Source: Roseibium aquae (lineage in GTDB: Bacteria > Pseudomonadota > Alphaproteobacteria > Rhizobiales > Stappiaceae). Taken from it: 64,000 nucleotides of DNA. The stretch spans positions 124,001 to 188,000 of the forward strand of contig NZ_VXDC01000008.1 in the NCBI RefSeq assembly GCF_008711285.1, read 5' to 3'. Below, piece after piece: positions 52,980 through 62,084 of this stretch. The notes under the pieces were generated by a model. That model was not told the DNA's origin, did not search any database, and worked only from the letters and a program-made list of their open reading frames with translations. The position numbers and the translations under genes were made by a program. Each line of letters begins with the position of its first letter. Positions within the stretch are counted from its first letter, which is position 1.

Positions 52980-53519
52980 TCAGACCGGCTTCAGCGCTTG
53001 GGAATACCGCTTCCAGTTCGCCACATATCCAGCGGCCGATTGGGTGATCCCGGCCGCAGCTGCTTCGTCAATCGTGCGAACGACCTTTCCCGGAACGCCG
53101 ACGACCAGCGAATTGTCGGGAACAACCTTTCCTTCCGCGATCAACGCGTTGGCCCCGACGATACAGTTCGATCCGATCCGCGCACCGTTCAAAACGGTGG
53201 CCCCCATGCCGATCAATGTGTTGTCCCCGATGGTACAGCCATGGAGGATGGCCCGGTGGCCGACCGTGCAATCCTGACCGACGGTCAGCGGAAAGCCCGG
53301 ATCCGCATGGCAGACCGCCCCGTCCTGGATATTTGACCGGGCGCCAATGGTGATCGGTTCCCTATCGCCGCGCAAAACCGCGCCGAACCATACGCTGACC
53401 TCTTCCAATATGAGAACCCGGCCAATCACGCTGGCCGTGGGGGCAATCCAGTAATGTCCGGAGGCTGGAAGGACGGGACCAACCCCGTCCAATTCATAAA
53501 CCGCCATGGGCCGTTCCAT
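52980..53519 (-). CDS. Gamma-carbonic-anhydrase-family protein
   Basis: A 179-residue left-handed beta-helix protein of the YrdA/PaaY type: hexapeptide repeats from [20 protein letters not shown] through [20 protein letters not shown]. The three zinc histidines are His71 (VCHADPGF), His88 and His93 ([10 protein letters not shown]). The enzyme role may be CO2 hydration or thioester hydrolysis. An ATG at 53507 (MAVYELDG) is an alternative start, near the family norm. Confidence 0.9.
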   Translation of the reverse strand: MERPMAVYELDGVGPVLPASGHYWIAPTASVIGRVLILEEVSVWFGAVLRGDREPITIGARSNIQDGAVCHADPGFPLTVGQDCTVGHRAILHGCTIGDNTLIGMGATVLNGARIGSNCIVGANALIAEGKVVPDNSLVVGVPGKVVRTIDEAAAAGITQSAAGYVANWKRYSQALKPV

Positions 53520-53571
53520 TCATCCCGCCCGGCATCCGGTGCGATCCACCCTTACAACCAGATGCGCCCAA

Positions 53572-53895
53572 TCAGATATGACCGGTCAGCCCGAGGGCGA
53601 AATACATGAGGACGATCCCGGAACACAAGCTCCACATGCCCGCGATGGTGGAGGAGGCCACGAGCCAGCCGAGCGGCCGATTTTCGATCCTGCGCCCGCG
53701 AATCGCATTCCGCATGATGATGAAAGGGCCGGCGAACATACAAACAACGATGGAAACGACCGTTCCAACAACGCTTTCCACGGGAAAAGTGAAGCGGGGG
53801 GGATGATTGGTCAGAAGCTGATAGAAACTCCCCAACAAGCCAGCTGCCACGAAGCCGGCACACGCGATATAGCCCGCAATCAACAGATCCAGCAT
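53572..53895 (-). CDS. Small integral membrane protein, function unknown
   Basis: A 107-residue protein starting MLDLLIAGYIACAGFVAAGL. Three membrane spans can be seen: about 4-25, 42-62 and 78-104. The loop IIMRNAIRGRRIENRP is basic and would face the cytoplasm. A perfect CtrA-type box lies 8 bases upstream of the start codon (53903-53917), inside the likely promoter. Ribosome site AAGAGG at 12 bases is weak. It resembles conserved hypotheticals of this order, but I cannot name a family. Confidence 0.7.
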   Translation of the reverse strand: MLDLLIAGYIACAGFVAAGLLGSFYQLLTNHPPRFTFPVESVVGTVVSIVVCMFAGPFIIMRNAIRGRRIENRPLGWLVASSTIAGMWSLCSGIVLMYFALGLTGHI

Positions 53896-53902
53896 CTGAC
53901 CG

Positions 53903-53917
53903 TTAACCTCTTATTAA
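53903..53917. promoter_or_regulatory. CtrA-type box (TTAA-N7-TTAA)
   Basis: TTAA (53903-53906), CCTCTTA, TTAA (53914-53917): an exact match. It lies between the small membrane protein (minus, start 53895) and the leader of the 54119 gene (plus), and overlaps the former's likely ribosome-site region, so control by occlusion is plausible. Confidence 0.5.
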
Positions 53918-54118
53918 TCTTTGTTAATGGAAGGTAACTTAATTCTTCCTAACGGTCACTAGCAATGATTGTGCCGGTTTTGCGATTGTTGTGAATTGCG
54001 CGGAAATGTTCGGATCCTGCCGGAGCGAGCGTCCGCTTGCTTCCCACACCGGGACAGATGTCTCGCGGTGGGACACCGGCCGAAACACAAATGGGTCTTT
54101 GCGGAGCACTGTGCCTCT

Positions 54119-54835
54119 ATGATGTCAGGTCCAATCCCAAAGGCGACTGGAATACGGGCGGGCCATTTCGGGCTCCTGACCGCGGCCCTGTGCGTGCTTG
54201 CGATTGCCTATGTGGCACAGTTGGCCGGCGCATTGCAGGGCAACGGCCCCACGGCGGAACCGGCTGGGCCCAGCGCGCCGGATTTGACCCTTTACAGGCT
54301 CGGTCCACACATTCTCCAGATCCCATCTGGCGCCAGCGTCTCATCCACGAACCCGCCGCAAGGCCCCCACGGGAGAAGTGACGGGCCTTTGATGTTCACA
54401 TTGTCCTGGCCTGCACTTGCACCCGCCGGACCGACCCCAACATCCGTTGGAACGGCATCCCATCCATCACAGCCGGTGATCGGACTTGAGCTATCGGCCG
54501 TAACGGACCCGCGAGCGATGAAGGAATGGGCCAAGGCAAAGGCGATCGCGTCAATGCACGGAGACGAGCCGGGTCCTGGCGGGTTGCGGGCCGTGAGCGT
54601 TCCGGGCGGCGACACCGACCGGCGGACAGCGATCTTTTTCGAAGCGGGGAACGCCCCGGGCTATGTCGCGACCTGTGATAGGTCGCGTTTCGAGGACCGG
54701 ATTACCTGCGTGCGGCGGCTCGCACTTCGCGACGGCCTCGCCCTGACCTACCGTTTCGATGGCACCTTGTTGCCGAATTGGGGCCGGCTCGACCGCCGTT
54801 TGCAGGAATTTGTCCTCAATCTGAAGGCAAAATGA
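54119..54835 (+). CDS. Single-span membrane-anchored protein, function unknown
   Basis: A 238-residue protein. Start taken at 54119 (MMSGPIPKATGIRAGHFGLL), because an uncharged span (LLTAALCVLAIAYVAQLAGA) follows; longer frames begin at 53969 with no good site. The rest is periplasmic by the positive-inside rule: a Pro/Ser-rich linker, then a globular part with four Cys/Arg-flanked strands (YVATCDRSRFEDRITCVRRL). The two Cys could form a disulfide. No family recognised. GC-rich codon use looks native. Confidence 0.6.
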   Translation: MMSGPIPKATGIRAGHFGLLTAALCVLAIAYVAQLAGALQGNGPTAEPAGPSAPDLTLYRLGPHILQIPSGASVSSTNPPQGPHGRSDGPLMFTLSWPALAPAGPTPTSVGTASHPSQPVIGLELSAVTDPRAMKEWAKAKAIASMHGDEPGPGGLRAVSVPGGDTDRRTAIFFEAGNAPGYVATCDRSRFEDRITCVRRLALRDGLALTYRFDGTLLPNWGRLDRRLQEFVLNLKAK

Positions 54836-54931
54836 TGAGTTCCGCGTCCGGGAGAAAGCCGTTTCCGGCTCACCGCCCGTGGCTGATCCCCTGGACCGAA
54901 AAGATTTGAGACATGAAAAGTAGCGCTGCTG

Positions 54932-55147
54932 CTACTCGTCTTCGAGATCGATTTCGAGGATGGCCATCTGGAAGTTCCAGCTCAGATCCTCGTCCTCATC
55001 ATCGCGGAAGACCACGCCGATAAATTCCTCACCAATATAGACCTCCGCGCTGTCGTCTTTGCGCGGGCGGGCGCGAAGCTGCAAGCTCGGGAGCTCGAAC
55101 TTCTTCTTCATATAGGCTTCGATTTTACGGATTTCGTCAGGCTTCAC
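54932..55147 (-). CDS. DUF3126 family protein
   Basis: A 71-residue protein, MKPDEIRKIEAYMKKKFELP to EIDLEDE. The basic N-terminal helix and the acidic C-terminal half (GVVFRDDEDEDLSWNFQMAI) are the DUF3126 pattern. Function unknown; the family usually sits beside cysE in alphaproteobacteria, as here (77 bases downstream of cysE, same strand), hinting at a role in sulfur metabolism. Confidence 0.85.
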   Translation of the reverse strand: MKPDEIRKIEAYMKKKFELPSLQLRARPRKDDSAEVYIGEEFIGVVFRDDEDEDLSWNFQMAILEIDLEDE

Positions 55148-55224
55148 GCGAAAACTCCAATTTGATCAAGGTAAACAGTGGCTGCGGACCCTACAGTATT
55201 CAGCCCGCATGCCAAGCACCACGA

Positions 55225-56070
55225 TCACCTTTCCCCGTCTTCCTCGGGCGTGGGCGCCGCCAGAAGCTGGTTCATGCTGCGCGCCGGTTCCGGGCATCCG
55301 GCCTGGCCGACCACCTTGGCCGGCACTCCGGCCACCGTGGTGTTTGGCGGAACGTTCGACAGAACCACAGACCCCGCGGCAATCCGGGAGCAATGGCCGA
55401 TCTCCAGGTTGCCCAGCACCTTGGCCCCCGCCCCGATCAAGACACCGTGCCGGATCTTCGGATGCCGGTCACCGTCCTCCTTGCCGGTTCCGCCCAGGGT
55501 CACACCTTGCAGGATCGACACATCGTCTTCGATCACCGCGGTGCCGCCGATCACAAGGCCGGTGGCATGATCCATGAAAATTCCCCGGCCGAATGGCACG
55601 GCCGGATGGATATCCACCTGGAACACCTGGGAGGAAAGGCTTTGGAGATACAGGGAAAAGTCATGCCGCCCCTGGCGCCAGAGCCAGTTTGCGAGCCTGT
55701 GGGTTTGAAGCGCGTGAAAGCCCTTGAAGAACAAGACCGGCTCCAGGTAGCGGAAGCAGGCTGGGTCCCGGTCGAACACCGCCACGATATCGACCCGGAA
55801 GATTTCCCCCAGTTCGGGCTCGGACTCCAGCGCTTCCATATAGGTTTGCCGGATGAGCGAAGCGGAGACGTCATGATGGCCCAACCGGTCGCCAATGCGA
55901 TGCACCACCGCCTCTTCAAGCCTGTCGTGATTGAGGATGGTCTCATAAACGAACGAAGACAGGGCGGGCTCGCCCGCAACCATCTCGCGCGCTTCCGCGC
56001 GCAGCTGGCGCCAAACCGGGTCATGCTGGGCCACATCGGCGGCATTTTTCTGAGGCATCGATTTCGACAT
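55225..56070 (-). CDS. cysE: Serine O-acetyltransferase
   Basis: First step of cysteine synthesis: acetyl-CoA and serine give O-acetylserine. It has 281 residues; start at 56070 (MSKSMPQKNAADVAQHDPVW), where AGGAGA is 8 bases upstream, rather than an ATG six codons earlier. The N-terminal helical domain is followed by the left-handed beta-helix: VDIHPAVPFGRGIFMDHATG (catalytic His), GGTGKEDGDRHPKIRHGVLI and AGSVVLSNVPPNTTVAGVPA. The C-terminal tail is the site of cysteine feedback or CysK binding in relatives. Confidence 0.95.
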   Translation of the reverse strand: MSKSMPQKNAADVAQHDPVWRQLRAEAREMVAGEPALSSFVYETILNHDRLEEAVVHRIGDRLGHHDVSASLIRQTYMEALESEPELGEIFRVDIVAVFDRDPACFRYLEPVLFFKGFHALQTHRLANWLWRQGRHDFSLYLQSLSSQVFQVDIHPAVPFGRGIFMDHATGLVIGGTAVIEDDVSILQGVTLGGTGKEDGDRHPKIRHGVLIGAGAKVLGNLEIGHCSRIAAGSVVLSNVPPNTTVAGVPAKVVGQAGCPEPARSMNQLLAAPTPEEDGER

Positions 56071-56219
56071 GGAGTGTCTCCTTTGCATGCCTGTCGGACC
56101 TGACCTTCAGAATAGGCCTTCTCTCGGCAAAACCAATATCATTCTTGCAGGGGACACCAACCTCTGTTTTTCAATGTAATCAACCCGTCACCCCACTCCG
56201 ACCGAGAGGTTTTGCCAAA

Positions 56220-57035
56220 ATGTCCGTCGAACCGTCCCAAAATTCGACGTCTTCAGGAGCCGTTCGCACAGAAATCGACGATTCTGTCGGCTGGCTGATC
56301 ATCGACAATCCCCTGAAGCGCAACGCCCTCACCCTGGCCATGTGGGAAGCGGTGCCGGACGCGGTCGCCCGCCTGGAAGCAACCGCCGCGGTTCGCGTGA
56401 TCATCCTGCGCGGAGCAGGCGCCAAAAGCTTCGTGGCCGGCGCCGACATATCCGAGTTCGAACAAACCCGGGCAACCTCGGACAAGGCCAAAGTCTACGA
56501 AGACATCAACGTCGCCGCCTTCCGGGCACTCAAAAACTGCGAGAAACCGACAATCGCCATGATCAGGGGCCATTGCCTGGGCGGCGGACTGGGACTTGCG
56601 CTTGCCTGCGACCTGCGTGTTGCAGACCCGACAGCCGTGTTCGGGATACCGGCGGCCCGCCTTGGCATTGCATACCCGGTCGAAGCGATCGCGGACATCC
56701 TCCAGGCCGTTCCGCCGGCCGCCGCCAAGCGGCTCCTTTTCACCGCCGAGCGCGTCGGGAGTGCCGAAGCGCTGAGGATCGGGCTGATTGATGAGGTGAG
56801 TGCCGAAGGCGCCTTGGCAGAGCGCATCGAAAACCTGGCCGAAACCATGGGCGGCAACGCGCCGCTTACCCTGCGCGCGGCAAAACGGGCGGTTTCCGCC
56901 TTTCTGTCCGGCGGTGGTGCCGCGGAGATGGACGCGGCCCGTGTTGCGGCGGAGCGCTGTTTCGATAGCGAGGATTTCAAGGAAGGGCGCGATGCGTTCC
57001 TTCAGAAAAGGTCCCCGACCTTCCGCGGCATCTGA
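56220..57035 (+). CDS. Crotonase-fold protein lacking both hydratase glutamates
   Basis: A 271-residue enoyl-CoA hydratase-like protein; start at 56220 (MSVEPSQNSTSSGAVRTEID). The CoA/oxyanion loop is intact (AKSFVAGADISEFEQ) and GHCLGGGLGLALACDLRVAD follows. At the positions of the two catalytic glutamates of classical enoyl-CoA hydratase there are Gly (residue 125, in GGGLGLAL) and Ala (145, in FGIPAARLG). A hydratase is therefore unlikely; other crotonase chemistries (isomerase, hydrolase, decarboxylase) use other residues. It stands between cysE and two alpha/beta hydrolases. Confidence 0.8.
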   Translation: MSVEPSQNSTSSGAVRTEIDDSVGWLIIDNPLKRNALTLAMWEAVPDAVARLEATAAVRVIILRGAGAKSFVAGADISEFEQTRATSDKAKVYEDINVAAFRALKNCEKPTIAMIRGHCLGGGLGLALACDLRVADPTAVFGIPAARLGIAYPVEAIADILQAVPPAAAKRLLFTAERVGSAEALRIGLIDEVSAEGALAERIENLAETMGGNAPLTLRAAKRAVSAFLSGGGAAEMDAARVAAERCFDSEDFKEGRDAFLQKRSPTFRGI

Positions 57036-57109
57036 AGCGGCCCGGCACGATCCAACGCCACTTCGACGCCCACCGGTGCCCGTTCCAAGCTTTGCCGGTC
57101 ACGATGCGG

Positions 57110-58000
57110 TCACGCACCTGCGAAAAGCGATGTCAGAAAACGCTCGATAGCGTCGGCGAATACGTCGTTCTTGTCGCCAGCCACCATATGGCCGGCGTCC
57201 TCGATATCGACGAAGCCAGCGTGCGGAACGAGGGCGAGGAACTCATCCGCATATTGCCGCGACACCAGTTCGGACTTCTGGCCCCGGACCAGAAGGACAG
57301 GCAGTTCCAGCCGGCCGGCCGCCTTGAGCAACCTGTCTTGAACGTCGTTCGCTTTTTTCGAATGCGCCTCGGGCTTGGTTTTGATAAAGGCCGGGTCCCA
57401 GTGCCAGCGGTAACGGCCATCCGGCTGTGGCCGCAGATTTTTGGACAGGCCCGAGAGATCCTTCGGACGCTTGCGGTCCGGGATATAGCGGGCAATCGCC
57501 TCCGCCGCTTCTTCAACCGAGGCAAAGCCCTCCTCGACGCGCTCGGCCATGAATCCCAAGATTTTGCTGACCCCCTGCTGGTCCATCCGCGGCGTCACAT
57601 CCACCAGGACAAGCGCCGACAGAAGACCGGGTGCGATGTCACCTTCGGCCAACAAGCCGGCAAGGCCGCCCAGCGAGGCGCCGACGAGAACGGGTTTGGC
57701 CCCTTCCCGCTGTTCGATCTGCCGGGCAACGGCGATCAGATCGGCGGCGAAATCCGCGAAACCATAATGCCCGGAGGGGACCCAGTCGCTTTTGCCGTGG
57801 CCGCGCTGGTCGAGGCTGTAGACAACATGCCCCAGCCCGGCGATCCGTCCGGCTGCCGCATCCCAGGAGTAGCGGGTCTGCCCGCCCCCATGAAGCATCA
57901 GGACCGGGTGTCCCACGCTCCCATAGCGATCCGCTTCCAGCCTGTTGCCTTCCGCCCCAATGAACGTAACCGGTTCCGGATCAGCCTCGATTGTCCTCAT
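57110..58000 (-). CDS. Alpha/beta hydrolase
   Basis: A 296-residue alpha/beta-hydrolase-fold enzyme. LMLHGGGQTRYSWD holds the oxyanion region; the nucleophile elbow is VGASLGGLAG; the acid follows in LLVRGQKSELVS; the His is in DAGHMVAGDKND. A lid segment (about 160-215) is Lys/Arg-rich. It overlaps the next hydrolase gene by 4 bases (ATGA), so the two are cotranslated. Esterase, lipase or C-C hydrolase; substrate unknown. Confidence 0.85.
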   Translation of the reverse strand: MRTIEADPEPVTFIGAEGNRLEADRYGSVGHPVLMLHGGGQTRYSWDAAAGRIAGLGHVVYSLDQRGHGKSDWVPSGHYGFADFAADLIAVARQIEQREGAKPVLVGASLGGLAGLLAEGDIAPGLLSALVLVDVTPRMDQQGVSKILGFMAERVEEGFASVEEAAEAIARYIPDRKRPKDLSGLSKNLRPQPDGRYRWHWDPAFIKTKPEAHSKKANDVQDRLLKAAGRLELPVLLVRGQKSELVSRQYADEFLALVPHAGFVDIEDAGHMVAGDKNDVFADAIERFLTSLFAGA

Positions 58001-58752
58001 GCCGCGGCCTCCCCAAGGAATGCGAGAACCCCTGCCTTGAACACCTTGTCTCCGACCGCGACCATGTGATCGCGTCCGGGAATGTCGAGCACCTGAGCGT
58101 TCGGCATCAGATCGGCCAGCTTCTGCGGAGATCCCGCAATATCGTCCTTCGTCCCCACAGCGACGAGGACCGGCACGTCAATCCGCGCGACATCATCCTC
58201 CGAGATCTTCTGACGGGACGAGCGCATGCAGGCGGCCAGCGCAAGACGGTCCGATCCGGTTTGATCGGCGAAAGCCCGGAAGGCCCGTCCCGTGCGGTCC
58301 CCGATATCCTGAAGCCGTTCGGCCTCCAAAGCGCCCGCGATCGGCTCCGGATCGCCGACCCCGGTCACCATGCCATAGCCGAGACCTCCAAAGATCGCGC
58401 CCTTGATCCGCTGCGGATGATTGAGCGCCAGAAATGCAGATATCCGCGCACCCATGGAATAGCCCATGACCCACACGGCCTCGATCGCCAGGTGATCCAG
58501 AAGACGCCGCGCGTCTTCGGCCATGATGGGCGCGCCATACGCCGCCGGATCGTAGAACTTGCTGCTCTGCCCGTGACCGCGATTGTCGATCGCAATCACC
58601 CGGCGGCCGTTTTTGACAAGGGTGTCCACCCAGCCCGGATAGACCCAGTTGACCTGCTTGTTCGATGCAAATCCATGGATCAGAAGGATCGGATCCCCCT
58701 CTCCCTCGTCGAGATAGGCGATGTCCACGCCATCCTTATGAAATTGCGGCAT
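57997..58752 (-). CDS. Alpha/beta hydrolase
   Basis: A 251-residue hydrolase; start at 58752 (MPQFHKDGVDIAYLDEGEGD) fits the fold, while the frame to 58971 does not. LLIHGFASNKQVNWVYPGW, nucleophile MGYSMGARISAF, acid in VLVAVGTKDDIAG and His in IPGRDHMVAVGD make a complete triad. It precedes and overlaps the 57110 hydrolase (4 bases). The two share the general fold but not close sequence, so they are not a recent duplication. Confidence 0.86.
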   Translation of the reverse strand: MPQFHKDGVDIAYLDEGEGDPILLIHGFASNKQVNWVYPGWVDTLVKNGRRVIAIDNRGHGQSSKFYDPAAYGAPIMAEDARRLLDHLAIEAVWVMGYSMGARISAFLALNHPQRIKGAIFGGLGYGMVTGVGDPEPIAGALEAERLQDIGDRTGRAFRAFADQTGSDRLALAACMRSSRQKISEDDVARIDVPVLVAVGTKDDIAGSPQKLADLMPNAQVLDIPGRDHMVAVGDKVFKAGVLAFLGEAAA

Positions 58753-58976
58753 AAATCGTTTTACCTTAACGTAAAAGGAATTTCCAGACCGGATAAGCTT
58801 AGAGGGTTTTGCAGCACGTGGTAAAGGGTCTGATCGGCTTTCACGGTCGACCGTGCGGCCCGCGACCGGCCCGTCACGCGCACCAGGTGCGAAACACCGT
58901 CGCCTCCCCCTACCCTTTTGCGCAGCAAGTGAGTATTGTCCGGGCAAAAATGACGGCACAACAAAGGACATGAGCC

Positions 58977-59222
58977 ATGGCGGATCACGTTACCCCGCAT
59001 TTTCAAAACACCAGCGGCCACGAATCCATCGCCATCGGGGCGCGCGAATTCATGTGTATCGGCGCAAAGCCGCCCTTCGACCACCCCCATGTCTTCCTCG
59101 ACATGGGCGATGAGACCGAGATCGTCTGCCCCTACTGCTCGACCCTCTACAAGTTCGACGACACGCTGGAGGCGGACAAATCGTCTCCTGATGACTGCAC
59201 CTGGACACCTCAAGCAGCCTGA
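58977..59222 (+). CDS. Zinc-finger (zf-CHCC) protein, NDUFS6-like
   Basis: An 81-residue protein, MADHVTPHFQNTSGHESIAI. Cys26 (FMCIGA), His (DHPHVFLDMG) and IVCPYCSTLYKF supply a CHCC zinc site. The family is homologous to the mitochondrial complex I subunit NDUFS6. Its position here is next to an FAD monooxygenase, 15 bases upstream, not in a nuo operon. Confidence 0.88.
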   Translation: MADHVTPHFQNTSGHESIAIGAREFMCIGAKPPFDHPHVFLDMGDETEIVCPYCSTLYKFDDTLEADKSSPDDCTWTPQAA

Positions 59223-59237
59223 GGACCGCGTCCGCCG

Positions 59238-60464
59238 ATGACCCAGACCGCCTTGCCCGGCGCACCAATCATCATAGCGGGCGCCGGAATTGGCGGCTTG
59301 AGCGCGGCTCTTGCGTTGAATCAGGCCGGTTTTCCCGTTCACCTTGTCGAAAAGGCGCCGGACATCCAGGAGGTCGGCGCAGGCTTGCAGCTGTCGCCCA
59401 ACGCCTGTGCCGTGCTGGATTTGCTTGGCGTTCTCGACAGCGTTCGCCAAGCGGCTTTCCAGCCCGAGCGGATCCGCATCCGCAGCGGGACCACGGGCAA
59501 GGACCTTGCAGCGGTGCCGCTCGGCCGCGATGCCCGTGACCGGTACGGTTATCCCTATCTGGTTGTCCACCGGGCAGATCTGCAAAACGCTTTGCTGTCG
59601 CAGGCAGAAAAGAACCCCGGAATCGACATCCGGCTGGGGGCAAGTCTGACCCGGCCGGAACAGACCCCCTCGGGCTCTATCCTTTGCCATGTGGAAAGCC
59701 TCCATGGCGATGACATGCTCGAGGGCCGGGCTCTGATTGCGGCGGACGGAGTTTGGTCTCGATTGCGGCCTTATGTTCGCAAGAAGTCTGGAGCACGCTT
59801 CACGGGCCAGACGGCCTACCGGGCGACCCTGCCGGCGGACGGGCTGCCGCCACACATGCTGCGGGACACAGGGTTGTGGATGGGCCCCAATGCCCATGTC
59901 GTCCACTACCCCATCAAGGCGGGCCGGGAGCTCAACGTCATTGTCCTGATCAAGGAGGACTGGCAGGAGGAGAGCTGGTCCGGCCGTGCCGACCGGACCA
60001 CCGTCATGCAGGCGCTGTCCGGGTGGTACGGAGAGCTTCGCGACCTCGTCGAACGCCCGGATCACTGGTTGAAATGGGCCCTGTGCGGCGTGCCCGCATC
60101 CGGCGGGTGGACCAACGGCCCGATCGCCCTGCTTGGGGATGCGGCGCACGCCATGCTGCCCTTCGCCGCCCAGGGCGCGGCCATGGCCATCGAGGATGCG
60201 GCGGTGCTCGCGCAATGCCTGGCCGACGGAACCGCCAATGTCTCCAGGGCGCTCAAGGCCTATGAGGCGGCCCGCAAGGAGCGCGTCCGGAAGGTTCAGG
60301 ACCTCGCCGCGCGCAATGCCTCGATTTACCACATGTCTGGTCCGCTGGCTCTGGCCCGGAACACGGCGATGCGGATGATGGGCCCCCACCGCATGGCCGC
60401 CCAAATGGCGTGGGTTTATGGCTGGAAACCGCCAAAGGCCGCGGCAAGACCGCCTTTGACCTGA
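59238..60464 (+). CDS. FAD-dependent aromatic monooxygenase (UbiH/salicylate hydroxylase type)
   Basis: A 408-residue flavoprotein. N-terminal Rossmann motif IIIAGAGIGGLSAALALNQA binds FAD; ALIAADGVWSRLR is the DG motif and GPIALLGDAAHAMLPFAAQG the GD motif. The product hydroxylates an aromatic ring with NAD(P)H and O2; sequence alone does not separate UbiH-like from catabolic salicylate hydroxylase-like enzymes. It follows the zf-CHCC gene by 15 bases, likely cotranscribed. Confidence 0.87.
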   Translation: MTQTALPGAPIIIAGAGIGGLSAALALNQAGFPVHLVEKAPDIQEVGAGLQLSPNACAVLDLLGVLDSVRQAAFQPERIRIRSGTTGKDLAAVPLGRDARDRYGYPYLVVHRADLQNALLSQAEKNPGIDIRLGASLTRPEQTPSGSILCHVESLHGDDMLEGRALIAADGVWSRLRPYVRKKSGARFTGQTAYRATLPADGLPPHMLRDTGLWMGPNAHVVHYPIKAGRELNVIVLIKEDWQEESWSGRADRTTVMQALSGWYGELRDLVERPDHWLKWALCGVPASGGWTNGPIALLGDAAHAMLPFAAQGAAMAIEDAAVLAQCLADGTANVSRALKAYEAARKERVRKVQDLAARNASIYHMSGPLALARNTAMRMMGPHRMAAQMAWVYGWKPPKAAARPPLT

Positions 60465-60537
60465 GGGCACATCGCCCTTGAGAAGCGCAGCCAGCTGGGA
60501 TAAAGGCAGGCCAGATCTGTCGTCAGGAGAGCCAAGC

Positions 60538-61290
60538 ATGACCATCGCGGACAACGACACGCCCGTTACCGCGGGATTCCTCGTTATCGGCGACGAAATC
60601 CTGTCCGGCCGGACCAAGGACAAGAACATCGGTTTTCTCGCGGACTATCTCACGGCGCTCGGCATCGACCTCAAGGAGGTCCGGATCGTTCCCGATGAAA
60701 AGGGCGAGATTGTCGACGCGGTGAACGCGCTGCGCCGCTCCCACACTTATGTCTTCACATCGGGCGGGATCGGTCCGACCCACGACGACATCACGGCCGA
60801 CAGCATCGCAGCCGCCTTTGGCGTGCCGATCGATGTTGATCCGCGGGCAAGAGCGATCCTGGAAGGCCACTATCCTCCCGGCGAATTAACCCCGGCACGC
60901 CTGCGCATGGCGCGCATTCCCGAAGGCGCCGACCTGATCGAAAACCCGGTCTCGAAAGCGCCCGGGTTCCGGATCGGCAATGTTCACGTGATGGCCGGTG
61001 TCCCGATGATCATGCAGGCCATGATGGATGCGATTGCGCCGACGCTGAAAACCGGCCGCAAGCTGATATCACGCAGCGTCGATGCCGACCTTCCCGAAAG
61101 CCGCCTCGCCGAGCGGATCGGCGAAATACAAGAAACCTATCCCGACACGCTGATCGGCTCCTATCCGCGCGCGACGGATGGCCGTTTCACCACCCAGATC
61201 GTGATCCGCTCGCGAGACGAAACGCTCCTGGCAGAAGCCACGGCAGCCGTCGAAGCAGCGGTGGCAGATGCACTCGGCCGGCAGGCCTGA
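60538..61290 (+). CDS. MoCF-domain (CinA-like N-terminal) protein
   Basis: A 250-residue protein; start at 60538 with AGGAGAG 7 bases upstream. The MoCF_biosynth signature FLVIGDEILSGRTKDKNIGF, then FTSGGIGPTHDDITAD, is clear. It lacks the C-terminal amidase/pyrophosphatase domain of full CinA. These proteins bind molybdopterin-like ligands or ADP-ribose; function unproven. A gpt gene follows 12 bases later. Confidence 0.88.
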   Translation: MTIADNDTPVTAGFLVIGDEILSGRTKDKNIGFLADYLTALGIDLKEVRIVPDEKGEIVDAVNALRRSHTYVFTSGGIGPTHDDITADSIAAAFGVPIDVDPRARAILEGHYPPGELTPARLRMARIPEGADLIENPVSKAPGFRIGNVHVMAGVPMIMQAMMDAIAPTLKTGRKLISRSVDADLPESRLAERIGEIQETYPDTLIGSYPRATDGRFTTQIVIRSRDETLLAEATAAVEAAVADALGRQA

Positions 61291-61302
61291 AAAGGAAACC
61301 CC

Positions 61303-61812
61303 ATGGAAAATCCTGCACAAGACAAAGCGTTCCCCGTTTCCTGGGACATGTTACATCGCGATGCGCGGGCGCTGGCATGGCGCCTCTCGAGCCTGGGCGA
61401 ATGGAAGGCGATTGTCTGCATCACGCGCGGCGGGCTTGTCCCGGCCGGGATCGTGGCACGCGAACTCGGCATCCGGACCATCGAAACGGTCTGCGTGGCG
61501 TCCTATCACGACTATGACAATCAGGGTGAACTGCGGGTCATCAAACCCGTCGACCCGAAGGTGATCGATCTGGAACAAGGCGAAGGCAGCGGCGTCCTGG
61601 TCATCGACGACCTGGTTGACACTGGCAAAACGGCAAAGGTTGTCCGCCAAATGTTGCCCAAGGCGCATTTCGCCACCGTTTACGCCAAGCCGGTGGGCGT
61701 GCCGATGGTCGATACGTTCGTCACGGAGGTTTCGCAGGACACGTGGATCTATTTCCCATGGGACATGGGCTGGCAGTTCCAGCCGCCGCTGTCCCGCGAC
61801 ACGGCCGGCTGA
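61303..61812 (+). CDS. gpt: Xanthine-guanine phosphoribosyltransferase
   Basis: Salvages guanine and xanthine with PRPP. It has 169 residues, starting [20 protein letters not shown]. The PRPP-binding loop [18 protein letters not shown] is intact, with the flexible loop [11 protein letters not shown] and C-terminal [14 protein letters not shown]. It ends 20 bases before an intrinsic terminator. Confidence 0.93.
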   Translation: MENPAQDKAFPVSWDMLHRDARALAWRLSSLGEWKAIVCITRGGLVPAGIVARELGIRTIETVCVASYHDYDNQGELRVIKPVDPKVIDLEQGEGSGVLVIDDLVDTGKTAKVVRQMLPKAHFATVYAKPVGVPMVDTFVTEVSQDTWIYFPWDMGWQFQPPLSRDTAG

Positions 61813-61832
61813 TTCGCGGTCAGGTTCCCTTG

Positions 61833-61858
61833 AAGCCCCGGTTTTTCCGGGGCTTTTT
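61833..61858 (+). terminator. Intrinsic terminator after gpt
   Basis: AAGCCCCGG-TTTTT-CCGGGGCTT followed by TTT: a perfect 9-bp stem with a U tract, 20 bases after the gpt stop. The clearest rho-independent terminator in the window. Confidence 0.92.
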
Positions 61859-62084
61859 GTTTGCGCACTTGCCAGCTGGCCGGTGGCCCCGGATATCCGG
61901 CGCGATTGCCGTTGCAGATCGGTCACAGCTGCGGGCATGCGCCACGCGCAGACCCGATCCTCACGCCGAGGTGATCCGTCCGCCGCTTTTCGGGCGCAAT
62001 TCTGGTGGTATCAGGCGCCAGAACCGGGCCCCTGCACATCACCCGGGCCAATGCCCGCGCACGATACACGACAAAGGAACGACA

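Noticed and set aside
58761-60629. 622-codon minus-strand frame opposite the zf-CHCC and FAD monooxygenase genes
   Set aside because: Spans two genes that carry clear motifs; its own product has no domain.
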